From: Dastarcus helophoroides
Taxonomy: Eukaryota > Arthropoda > Insecta > Coleoptera > Bothrideridae
Direction: 5' to 3'
NCBI GenBank assembly: GCA_028583605.1
Contig: CM053334.1
Coordinates: 26,523,226 to 26,587,225, forward strand
DNA: 64,000 bases
A model generated the notes under the pieces. That model did no database searches and was not told the origin of the DNA. It was given only the letters and a program-made list of their open reading frames with translations. This document shows positions 44,437 to 53,430 of the stretch, in pieces (position 1 is the first letter of the stretch; every line of letters starts with the position of its first letter). The position numbers and the translations under genes are program-made.

Positions 44437-45171
44437 TAGTGTTAGGTTGCTACATAGCAATCTGCTACTTTGTCACTGCTACTTATTGAGCAGCAGTTGG
44501 AACAGATATCGGTTCCTAAAAGTAACTGCTACTTTTGGAACATATAAGATCTTTCAGTCGCAGTTGTTACACATAACGTTATTGCTACCTGCTACTCTAC
44601 TTACTGGGCTCCACTAACTCCGTGTACTTTCGGTTCGTTTCCTTAAGGAATTGTAGGCTTTATCAGTGTTTTACTTCTGTAGTCGAAAGCATTTTGAAAT
44701 TCTAATGTTATGTCTGAATCTAAATCATTTCGTTCTTGCAATAAATAATAAGTGATGTAGATAATCATGAAGCTTATTTTTACCCTTCTTTATCTTTAAT
44801 CGGTTACTATTAGAAGATTATGTCAAAAAAAAAAACAGCTTAATTGTACTGACACCTTTATTTGCAATTGACTGGGAAATTTTACGATTTAAATCACATG
44901 TTTACCTCTTATAAATTCAGACGTTTCTTAAAATTCTCATAATAGCAAAAATGATCAGTGTTATACCCTACATTCGAGTTTCCTTTTATAAAAGATTGTC
45001 TGCTAAATGAATTTAAAACATATCCATGAACCAATTCTCCTATCATCCGAACGTAACTGCGACTTTAGTGATTTAGCGTAGGTAGTGTTATTGTTTAATC
45101 ATACTGTGACAAAGTAGCAGGAACAGTTTAGTGGAGTAGCAGCTATTTCTTGTCGGTTGCTCCTTATAGTC

Positions 45172-45853
45172 CAGGGTAGATAATTTTTAAAACCAAAAAA
45201 AATTATATTATGATAAAACCTATTAGAAAAGGAAGATAATGCAACAAAAATGAAAGGGAAAATAAATTACGGTCGATCTCTGGTCGGGAAGGGGTAGGGG
45301 GTGAGATTTTAAGGGTAAAAAACGGTTTATCTCGATTTCAGGCAAAAACTACAAATCCTATGGAAAAAAGGTAAATGGCAAAGTTGTAGGTAATAAGAAG
45401 ATCTACAACTCTTGTATCTACACTTTTTTAACATAACCTCAAAATTCATGTGAAAAATTCAAAAAACCAGGTTTATGGTTTTTTATTTTTATCTTTTACA
45501 AAAAAAAATTTTTTTCCCAAAACTTGGTGAAAACTTACCTTTTTATATCCCAAAGACAAGGTAATTTTTTTATTTAAAACATTTATTATTTCACCTTACT
45601 CACGTTAAAATTTTAGCTTTTTTAAAAAACTCGGTGGGCTTTTTGTTCGTTGAAATGTCTACTTTCTGATGGTGTAAATAAAATATACATTACTACGGTA
45701 AATCTAATAAAATTCAAAAAAACGAAAAGTACTCCAATTCGAAATTTTTTTTTATCTTTATGTACAATTTTGAGCTATTTGTTAAAATTTATACTTTAAT
45801 TACTCGAAAAGCGTGATTCCATTTTACATTGATAAACAAAAAAATTACAAATC
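45172..45853 (+). repeat. Left long terminal inverted repeat
   Basis: Pairs with 47328-48067. Shared words include GGAAGATAATGCAACAAAAA, AAGGGTAAAAAACGGTTTAT, GTAGGTAATAAGAAGATCTA and CTTTTTATATCCCAAAGACA. It lacks a 45-base segment present in the other arm (about 47585-47630). Confidence 0.85.
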
Positions 45854-46045
45854 CAAAAAACATAAAGATTGCAAAAAACATAGTTGTTTTAAATATTAAA
45901 GATTGGATTTTAAGGGGATTTAATCTAAAAAATATGACTGTAGCTAGTGTTTTCAGTAAAAAAAGTTTATTTCTTAAATTCTCATTACATTTATGTCATA
46001 GAAAATTAATTTTTTTATTTATCAAAACATTGTCTTCAATTTTAA

Positions 46046-47300
46046 TCACTTATCCATCAGTTTTTGTCTCTTTGATGGTATTTCTTCATCGTTAGATTCA
46101 GCACACCTTTCCGATTCTACTAGATCTTCTAAGTCTTTAAGACCATCATCGTCTTCGTCTCCAACATCATTTCTAGTTTGCACTAGTTCTTTATCTACAA
46201 TTTCATTTAGATCATTAACTTCCTCGTAGGTTTCTTCTACCACATTGGCGCATTTTTCAGAATCATGACAATTTGAACATAAATTTGTGTTTTTTTCAAT
46301 TTATTTAACATTTCTTCGGCCCAGTTTGGAAATATTTAAATTTTTATGGTTTGTTCAAGAATAAATTTGTGCATTTTAAACCATGTTTTCGGCAGCCACA
46401 TTTTAAACTATTGCATCCAGTTTCACAGCTGCAGCAAATAGTTTTCAGCAATATGTCTGGAATTAATTCTTTTTCTGTAAATTTGGGCATAATGCCCCGT
46501 AGATGTTGCTTCCAGCCCCAATCTGTTGCTTTCAGTTCGTTATCCAGCCAAGTGTGAAGCTGATAATATGCCCTGTAACAATGTTGTTCTGCTGCACCTT
46601 CTGTGGGTGGGAGATTTGCCAATATAAAAGACGATTTAATTTTTGCTAATTGATATTTTTGAAATCTTAATTGATTTAGTGTAATATTATCATTTTTACA
46701 TTTATAAATAGATTTCATTAATTGTAATCCATTTTTTTATATATCTTCTTTGTTTGCATTTTTTTTTTAAATATTAGCCAAATTTGATAATATTTTCTCC
46801 CCTATTAATGAATTCACGATACTCTTCTTTCCTTTTCCGGCAAACCCAGATGTTGTATCGCAACCAGAAAAACAATGCAGAAATGCAACGATGTTTTTGA
46901 CGGATTCATATTTGAAACTATTAGACGTGAAAAAAAGATCTTTTATATTTCCAGAACTTGGCTTCAGAAAATAAATGTCATGATTATTAGAATTTAATTG
47001 ATTCAAAAGGACCAAAAGATCAATATCTTGACCCACAACAATGACACTTTTATTAGTATCTCTGGCAATTTCTATCGAGGTCTTAATTATGTCAGCATCA
47101 GCATCTTCTTTTGCTTGTTTACAGGAAAATCCTTGTGACTAATATTTTCATTAGGGATTTTATTATTTTGTCTTTGTTTTTCTCGTTAAATAAAAATTTT
47201 TCTTGCAAAAATGGTATTTTTGTATGGTTTTGATAATTGAACTCTGGAATATTGTCTGAGGCCTTTCTACGACTGCGTTCTCCTCTTTTAGTTATCTTAT
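46046..47300 (-). pseudogene. Transposon XPG/PIN-like nuclease with CXC motif
   Basis: Four minus-strand blocks in collinear order. Block 1 (about 47300-47037) has RGERSRRKASDNIPE and, after a shift, CKQAKEDADADIIKTSIEIA then VIVVGQDIDLLVLL. Block 2 (47036-46767) has YFLKPSSGNIKDLF, VKNIVAFLHCFSGCDTTSGF and AGKGKKSIV. Block 3 (46718-46344) has LPPTEGAAEQHCYRAYYQL, TDWGWKQHLRGIMP and CCSCETGCNSLKCGCRKHGL. Block 4 (about 46300-46046) has LCSNCHDSEKCANV and an acidic tail. The acidic residues of EDADA, GQDID and SGCDTTS correspond in spacing to the EAEA, EDMD and GSDY-type metal ligands of FEN1/XPG nucleases, which act on branched DNA. Stops and shifts between blocks (near 47115, 46760, 46335) make it a pseudogene. 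Transposition role is inferred from the flanking TIRs. Confidence 0.72.
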
Positions 47301-47327
47301 TTGGTTGTTAATTATAGTAGTATATTT

Positions 47328-48067
47328 CGATTTACAATTTTTTATTTATCAATGTAAAATGGAATCTTACGTTTTCCGAGTAATCAAAGTAAAAATTTTA
47401 ACAAATAGCTCAAAATTGTACATAAGGATAAAAAAAATTTCGAATTGGGGCACTTTTCGTTTTTTTGGAATTTTTTTAGAAGATTTATCAGAGTAATGTA
47501 TATTTTTTTACACCATCAGAAAGTAGACATTTCAACGAACAAAAAGCCCACTGAGTTTTTTAAAAAAGCTAAAATTTTAACGTGAGATTTTTCGATTGAA
47601 AATTAGGGTGCCTTTTCGATATTGAGTTAAAATAAGGTGAAAAAATAAATATTTTAAATCAAAAAAATTACAGTGTCTTTGGGATATAAAAAGGTAAGTT
47701 TCCACCAAATTTCGTGAAAAAAAAATTTTTGTAAAAAATAAAAATAAAAAACCATAAACCTGGTTTTTTGAATTTTTCACGTGAATTTTGAGGTTATGTT
47801 AAAAAAGTGTAGATACAAAAGTTGTAGATCTTCTTATTACCTACAACTTTGCCTTTTAAATTTTTTCCATAGGATTTGCATTTTTGCCAGAAATAGAGAT
47901 AAACCGTTTTTTACCCTTAAAAACTCAACCCCTACCCCTTCCGGACCTCAGATCGCCCGTAATTAATTTCCTTTCATTTTTGTTGCATTATCTTCCTTTT
48001 CTAATAGGTTTCATCCTACTATAATTTTTTTTTTCACTTTTTATCGTTTTTGAAGGCTTCTACCCTG
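47328..48067 (-). repeat. Right long terminal inverted repeat
   Basis: The inverted partner of 45172-45853, ending TCTACCCTG followed by GTC. Frames at 47577-47780 and 47781-47966 are by-products. Confidence 0.85.
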
Positions 48068-48328
48068 GTCTATTACTGCGATTTGCTATCGCGTAACAGT
48101 GACAAAGCAGCAGTAGCAGGTACTCTTTGTAAGTTGCTACTTGCCCCGTTCCATTCCGTTCCGACTTTCAGCATACTGGGATTGCTATATGTGATAGCCT
48201 AATGCGTATTCATAATAAGTAACAGTGACAAAAGTAGCAGCTATTTAAAACTGTTACTTGGTTGTAACAGGAGCAACACGTAACTGCTACTTGTAAATAG
48301 CAGCTTTGCCCATCACTAGTAACAGCAG

Positions 48329-49130
48329 ATGCAGATGATTAATCGGGATCTCGAAATCATTCTGGAATGGGGTAAGAGAAATCTGGTTGGCCTCAACGCT
48401 TCAAAAAATCAGGCCGCGGTTTTCTCTAAGAAAACATTAAGGGATAATGCAACAATCATACTAAAGGACGGTAAAATCCTCCCGATGAAATCTAATCTAC
48501 CTATTCTAGGAGTGAATGCGATCACTAACTTTTCTTGGGAGGATCATGTACGCGCTATTGTCAAGTCCGCCTCTCAGAAGTTAGGTTTTCTTTTTAGAGC
48601 TAAAAAAATCTTCAGCTATTCACACTATACAAAGCTTAAGGGCCAACACAAGAATATTGTTCTCATGTTTGGAGTTCAGCCCCAAAGCACATTTTAAATC
48701 TTTTGGATTCAATTTATAGATGAGCGATTCGCCTAATTGATGAAAGAGATTCTCTCAAAATAGTAGAGCACAGGCGGATGGTTGGTGACGGCCCTTTTCT
48801 ACAAATGCTATCGTGGAAGATGCTCGCAGAAACTAATAGGATTGATAACCCCAAGGGGCAAGATTTTTGAGGCATACAAGACAGTTGGAGACAGCAAATT
48901 CCTGTGCGCTCTAGCTTGACATAGTGAGGGGTTCTGTCTACGGAGACTCTTTTTTCTATAGAACTTCCAAGCTATGGAACTCGTTACCAAATGGAATTTT
49001 CCCCAAAAATCAACCTATCCTTGTTTAAGAAGGGGTTCATCGCCATCTATCATTGTTTCCGTATCCTACTCGCAGTGCTTTGAAGGCATAATGGGGTTGC
49101 CCTTTGCGAGTGGATTAAACTTTAAAAAAA
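48329..49130 (+). pseudogene. LINE L-A RT, C-terminal half
   Basis: Starts just after the hAT target duplication. 48329-48697 is open for 122 codons with INRDLEIILEWGKRNLVGLN, QAAVFSKK, LPILGVNAITNFSWEDHV and GFLFRAKKIFSYSHY, the thumb and connection of a CR1/Jockey-like LINE RT. Downstream blocks in shifted frames (AHRRMVGDGPFLQMLSWKML, INLSLFKKGFIAIYH) complete the C-terminus. Joined in order with 44090-44436 it represents the second half of the same gene copy. Stops near 48697, 48870 and 48930 show that it is dead. Confidence 0.83.
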
Positions 49131-49135
49131 ATATC

Positions 49136-50685
49136 TCAATTTTAGAAATTAACTACACCAAAACTATACATCAGATTTTTCTCAAAAAAAAATGATTTTT
49201 ATGTGTTTATTCCCGATTAAAAACATTTTGGAAATTTAGCTCCTTATTTAGGTGCCACTCTAATGATTGTACATCTTAAGAATCAATTTGCAGTGAATTA
49301 CTTTTCCAGTTTATTTTTGAAGTATTTATTCAAGACCGGATTTTCTGAATATTATTGTTGTCGTAAATTTAAAATCATAGCGCTGTTTTTTGACGTTAAA
49401 AGGAGTTAAAAGTTACTTAGGTATTACGGTATTACTATATTATTAGTAATACCATCAGCAATAAATGGTGAAGTAGTTTAGCGATGAAATCCGTAAGCAA
49501 AAATATAGTGCAGCATTTTGCGTGCTCTTGCATAACTCTACTATAATAGTGAACTAAATCTGAAACTCATGATTATCTAAGGAAGATTTTACTTTTTAAA
49601 TAGGTGCCGCCTTGTCAAAAACCACCATCTACCAAAGGCAGGCAAGACTGCGTAAGTTAGGTATTTTTTGTACACATAAAGAAAACTAGAGACAAACTTA
49701 TGACTTGTCAAAATGACTGGCCAATTAGCAGCTGATGTGCGGAACATTAATGAGTAAACATGTCCTGCACTTGGGCTTCATTTTTTTTGCTCTTAAATAT
49801 TAAAATTTTACTTAATAAAACGTCCATTAAGTAACCTTGGGTTTTATTTGCCCACATTTGCAAACTAATCTGGATTCGAATAATTAAAACATTAACAGCA
49901 GTTTATAAGGTCTAACAGGGCTTTCGCAACTCCTGATCCTCAGTGATTCATTTCACAGCTAATGTTCCAGACCGGAAAGTTTTTCTGTGTAAAAATTACC
50001 GTAATAAAAGGTTAGCAAAACTCCGGCATTAGACAAAAGTATGGGAAAACTGGAAAGTCCGATTTGTAGCTCGCCCTCCGTTCGAATCGTAAAAGAGGAA
50101 ACGTATTATCATACATCCGGTCTCCGTATTTTTCTCAACGGGGTAATTTACTGCTGAATTGTTATGTTTATGCTTGTATTTGTGTTCTTACTTGTGAATT
50201 TTACTAGTATAGCAATTCAAAGCCTACTCTTTGGAAGCTTACATAGCAACTTCATATGATAATATCATCTTTCGGACGGTTTTTGTCGCCCGCGATGTAT
50301 TCTGCGAGATTTAACCAGAGATTGCCAGACGTCGGCATATGCACCCTTTTATTTTCAAATGACCCGTATAAAAGATTTTTTATTGGATCGAAATGATAAA
50401 ACATCCCCGAGACGTTGAAAACAATATACGAGTATGTATGCGACCATGCCGATTTATGCAGAATTTACCCCGATCGATTTTCCGGTCATACAAAATTATA
50501 ACGAGCGATGGGCAACCAGTGCACGGGAATATTAATGATATTGGCAAATTGCACACCATAACTGTAGCCGTCGGTCGTGGTTTTCTGTATTACATCGAGA
50601 AATATCAAAAACTCTACTTTTCTTGATAAAACTAATTATAATTATATATCTGGTAATTTTTTAGCAAAACAATTCTAATACAGTA
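49136..50685. other. Mostly unique non-coding DNA
   Basis: No satellite words. 49840-50640 is of normal complexity with more C and G and may be conserved non-coding DNA. A 77-codon frame at 50393-50626 has no recognisable domain and is not called. TA at 50684-50685 is the left target duplication of the next element. Confidence 0.4.
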
Positions 50686-51936
50686 CGAGGATAAATCAAA
50701 TATGAACCGGAATTTCTTTCATGTTGCCATGAGGGCGTGGGGAACGTGCGTATACTCCTAGACATGTTAGGTGGGGATATGACGTGACTTCCTGCGCTCA
50801 AGCTAATTTCGTTTTCGCTGTTCGTCAGTTGTAAATATAATAAGTGAGCAAGAGTTTAATCCGCAAGTTCCGCAGCGCATTATTATTAAATTTCTTGCCC
50901 TTGAAGGTGTAAAACCCGTCGAAATTCTTCGTAGACTAGAAGCACAGTTTGGGGATACTTGTTTGAAGAAAACTCAAGTATAACAATACCATAAAAAAAT
51001 TTTGAAATGGCGAACTCAAGTTGAAAATGAACTCCATACCCGTCGTCCTCGGACCAGTGAGACTGCGGACAATGCTGTTCAATGGATTTTGGAAGGTGGT
51101 CGCCATTTAACTGTTCGTGAAATTGCAGCTCAGATATGGATAAGTTTTGGGAGTGCTCAATCCATCATTACAGATGAGCTGGCGTTTCGAAACATTTCTG
51201 CCAGGTACGTAGCTCGTCTTTTGACTGAAGAACAGAAACAACAAATTTATCAGCGCTATCTAGGACGTTTTCAACGTGAATGTGATGGTTTTTTTGCAAC
51301 GTATTTTTACGTGTGATGAGTCCTGGGTCCAACATCACTAAATCTAATCAAGTTAGCATGGAATGGAAAAGAAAGAGGAAAGGTGCACCCGTCAAGGCAA
51401 AAACTAACCTCTTAGCTGGTGAGGTTCTTGCGACAGTGTTTTGGGATTTTGAAGGAGTTGTGCACGTCGATTTGCTACCTACTACTGCCAGCTATTGGAT
51501 AAAGTAAAACGTACATATCGGCGGAAGGGGAGCGAATTATTTGGTTAGAAATGTGATTTTGCTTCAAGATAATACCCGCCCCCACTCGGCCAGTCCGACA
51601 CATCGAAAATTAAAGGAAATAGTATTGGGCAACATTAGAACCCCCTCCTTATAGTCCCGACTTATCACCATGCGATTATCATATGGTTGGGCCACTGAAA
51701 GATTCTCTAGAAAGTGAACGATTCCATGAAGATGCTGTTGAGATATTTGTGTGCAATTGGCTGCAGACACGCCTCCCTTCTTTTTATTATCATGGCATTA
51801 AAAAACTCCCAATCCATTGCGAAAGATACATAACAAAATCAAGAGGTTATAAGTAATTAGTAACTTTTATATGTGATGCATCTTGTACCAATAAATTTTT
51901 AAAAACAAATTCCGGTTCATATTTAATTTACCCTCG
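50686..51936 (+). mobile_element. mariner element 2 (1251 bp), different subfamily
   Basis: The ends are inverted repeats of about 31 bases (CGAGGATAAATCAAATATGA with CCGGAATTT, against CGAGGGTAAATTAAATATGA with CCGGAATTT), flanked by TA (50684-50685, 51937-51938). Full length, broken transposase. TIR and protein differ strongly from the mariner at 42732. Confidence 0.93.
50840..51856 (+). pseudogene. mariner transposase 2, all three Asp kept, broken
   Basis: The expected start ATG reads ATA at 50840-50842 (ATA-AGT-GAG-CAA). Blocks are FNPQVPQRIIIKFLALEGVK, ILRRLEAQFGDTCLKKTQV, LHTRRPRTSETADNAVQWIL, LTVREIAAQIWISFGSAQSI, LLTEEQKQQ, then after a shift near 51310 CDESWVQHH with the first aspartate, MEWKRKRKGAPVKAKTNLLA, ATVFWDFEGVVHVDLLP, LLQDNTRPHSA with the second aspartate, and SPDLSPCDYHM with the third. 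The stop is at 51854-51856. All three catalytic aspartate codons survive, but stops near 50982 and 51507 and several shifts prevent a product. The motif set fits the mellifera-like mariner group; this is from family knowledge and not tested. Confidence 0.92.
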
Positions 51937-52079
51937 TATTTTAGATAGAATATAGCTCTCTGAACAATAATATTATTTCACAACTTTCATTGCTGTTCGT
52001 TGGTCTGTGTGTACGTATGTGATGAGGCAATAGGTCGCAATTCATGAACAATTTCCGAGATTCTTGTTTCTAAAATTAA
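51937..52079. other. Short spacer
   Basis: Unremarkable A/T-rich DNA between the mariner and the long T-rich array. Confidence 0.3.
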
Positions 52080-52254
52080 TAATTAAAATTAAAAAATTTC
52101 TCTCGAAATTTTAATTTTTTTATCCAAATTTCAACCTCTTTCAAAATTTAGACTTTTTCTCGAAATTCTGACTTCCAAATTTCGATTTTTCTCGAAATTT
52201 TGACTTCCCAATTTGGACATTTTTGAAAACTACTTTCTCCAAAAACAGAGATTT

Positions 52255-53185
52255 TTTTAAATTCAGTTCTCAAAAAATTTCGCCTGTTTTGAATTTTGAC
52301 ATTTTTAAAAAAGTGAACGTTTTTTGGAATACAGTCAAACCTGTTTTTGTGCGGTCTTTTTTTGTGCGCTTTTTTTTGTGCGATTCTTTTTGTGCGATTC
52401 TTTTTTTGTGCGGTATATGAATACATATGTATTCATATACCGCACAAAAAAAGAATCGCACAAAAAGAATCGCACAAAAAAAGCGCACAAAAAAAGACCG
52501 CACAAAAACAGGTTCGACTGTATTGTATTTTTCGAAAATTTCGACTATTTTTAAAAATTTCCAGCTTTCTGATAATTTCTATATGGTTTAAAAATTTGAC
52601 TTTCTAGAAATTTCAACTTTTTTGCAAGTTATATGCCTTTTGCTCGAATTCGACCATTTCTTGTTGAAAATTTTTACTTTCTTGAAAATTTGGAACTAGT
52701 TTCAAAATTTTAACTTTTTCTCAAAATTCTAACTTTTTTAAAGTGCCCGAACCTCGGATTTTCTTTGAAATGTTTACATTTCTATAATTTTGTCTTTTGA
52801 AAATTCCAAAACAGATTTTTTAATTTTTTTAAAATTTCGTCTGTTTTAAATTTTGACATTTTTGAAAAAGGTAACGTTTTTTGGAATATTGTATTTTTTT
52901 AAGATTTCGACTATTTCTGAAAATTTTCAGCTTTCTAATAAATTCCATATGGTTTAAAAATTTTACTTGCTAGAAATTTCAACTTTTTTGCAAATTATAC
53001 GTCCTTTGCTCGAATTTGACGATTCCTTCAAAATTTTGAACTTGTTGAAAATTTTTATTTTTTTGATAATTTCAAACGAGTTTCAAGATTTTAACTTTTT
53101 CTAAGAATTCTAACTTTTTTAAAGTGTCCGATTCTCAGATTTTCTTTGAAATGTTTACATTTCTAAAAATGTGTCTTTTGAAAAT
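52255..53185. repeat. 366-bp tandem pair, first copy carrying a MITE
   Basis: The text around ACGTTTTTTGGAATA and TATTGTATTTTT, TTTCAGCTTTCT-like, CATATGGTTTAAAAATTT and AACTTTTTTAAAGTG recurs at an offset of 366 bases on the right of the MITE and 557 on the left. 557 minus 366 equals 191, the MITE (189) plus one duplicated TA. Confidence 0.8.
52332..52520. mobile_element. Hairpin MITE with pogo-like ends (189 bp)
   Basis: An almost perfect palindrome centred at 52426. The ends are CAGTCAAACCTG and its near complement CAGGTTCGACTG, flanked by TA. Each arm carries four or five tandem units of TTTTTTTGTGCG. The unoccupied site is visible in the tandem neighbour at 52887-52888, proving insertion into a single TA. 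The ends resemble the CAGTCGAACCT ends of pogo/Tc1-like elements. Frames across it are shadows of the palindrome. Confidence 0.92.
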
Positions 53186-53430
53186 TACGACTCTTGAAAA
53201 TTATGATTTTTTTTTGTAAATTTCGACCTTTTTTAAAGGTTTGGCATGTTTAAAAATCTACGCTCTTTGAAACTTTATAGTTTTTAAAAATTTCGCTCTT
53301 TTCCAAAATATCGATTTTTAACATTTCGGCTCATTTTTAAATTTAAACGCTCTTCATTTTGATTTAAAATTTCTATTTTCTTTGAATACTACCTTTCTTT
53401 GAACTTGCCATTTTTTTGTAAACGACTCTT

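Larger units (their letters stand above)
45172..48067 (-). mobile_element. Long-TIR DNA transposon with XPG-like nuclease gene
   Basis: A 2896-bp element nested inside the hAT. The terminal inverted repeats are unusually long (45172 to about 45853 and about 47328 to 48067), begin CAGGGTAGA, and are roughly 88-90 percent identical by eye with one 45-base indel. A candidate 3-bp duplication, GTC, flanks it (45169-45171 and 48068-48070). The core carries a minus-strand pseudogene for an XPG/PIN-like nuclease plus a cysteine-rich CXC-type motif. XPG nucleases occur in Academ (AcademX) transposons, which make short duplications; the assignment to Academ is inference. Confidence 0.75.
44437..48318. 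mobile_element. hAT-type element inserted in LINE
   Basis: Exact 8-bp target duplication GTAACAGC at 44429-44436 and 48319-48326. The left end is TAGTGTTAGGTTGC. The right end, reverse-complemented, is TAGTGATGGGCAAAGCTGC, a classic hAT terminus. Both subterminal regions are full of GTAGCAG / CTGCTAC words, a likely transposase-binding array. Excluding the inner element it is about 0.98 kb without coding sequence, so it is non-autonomous. Confidence 0.88.
44075..49135 (+). mobile_element. LINE family L-A, split by nested transposons
   Basis: RT coding runs 44090-44436, stops at a hAT element, and resumes at 48319-49130. The 3' end is followed by an A run near 49121-49128. The two halves are collinear with other copies of the family (63536-64000 for the RT part, 28430-28749 for the C-terminal part). 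The CR1/Jockey-like clade is inferred from LSPTLFLLHINDLL and the RTSKLWNSL-type C-terminus, with no RNase H. 5' truncated near 44075. Confidence 0.85.

Noticed and set aside
52148..52607. Overlapping frames on both strands around 52148-52607 rich in H-K-K-R-A-Q-K or V-R-F-F-C-A
   Set aside because: They are translations of the palindromic TTTTTTTGTGCG units of the MITE; mirror frames exist on both strands.
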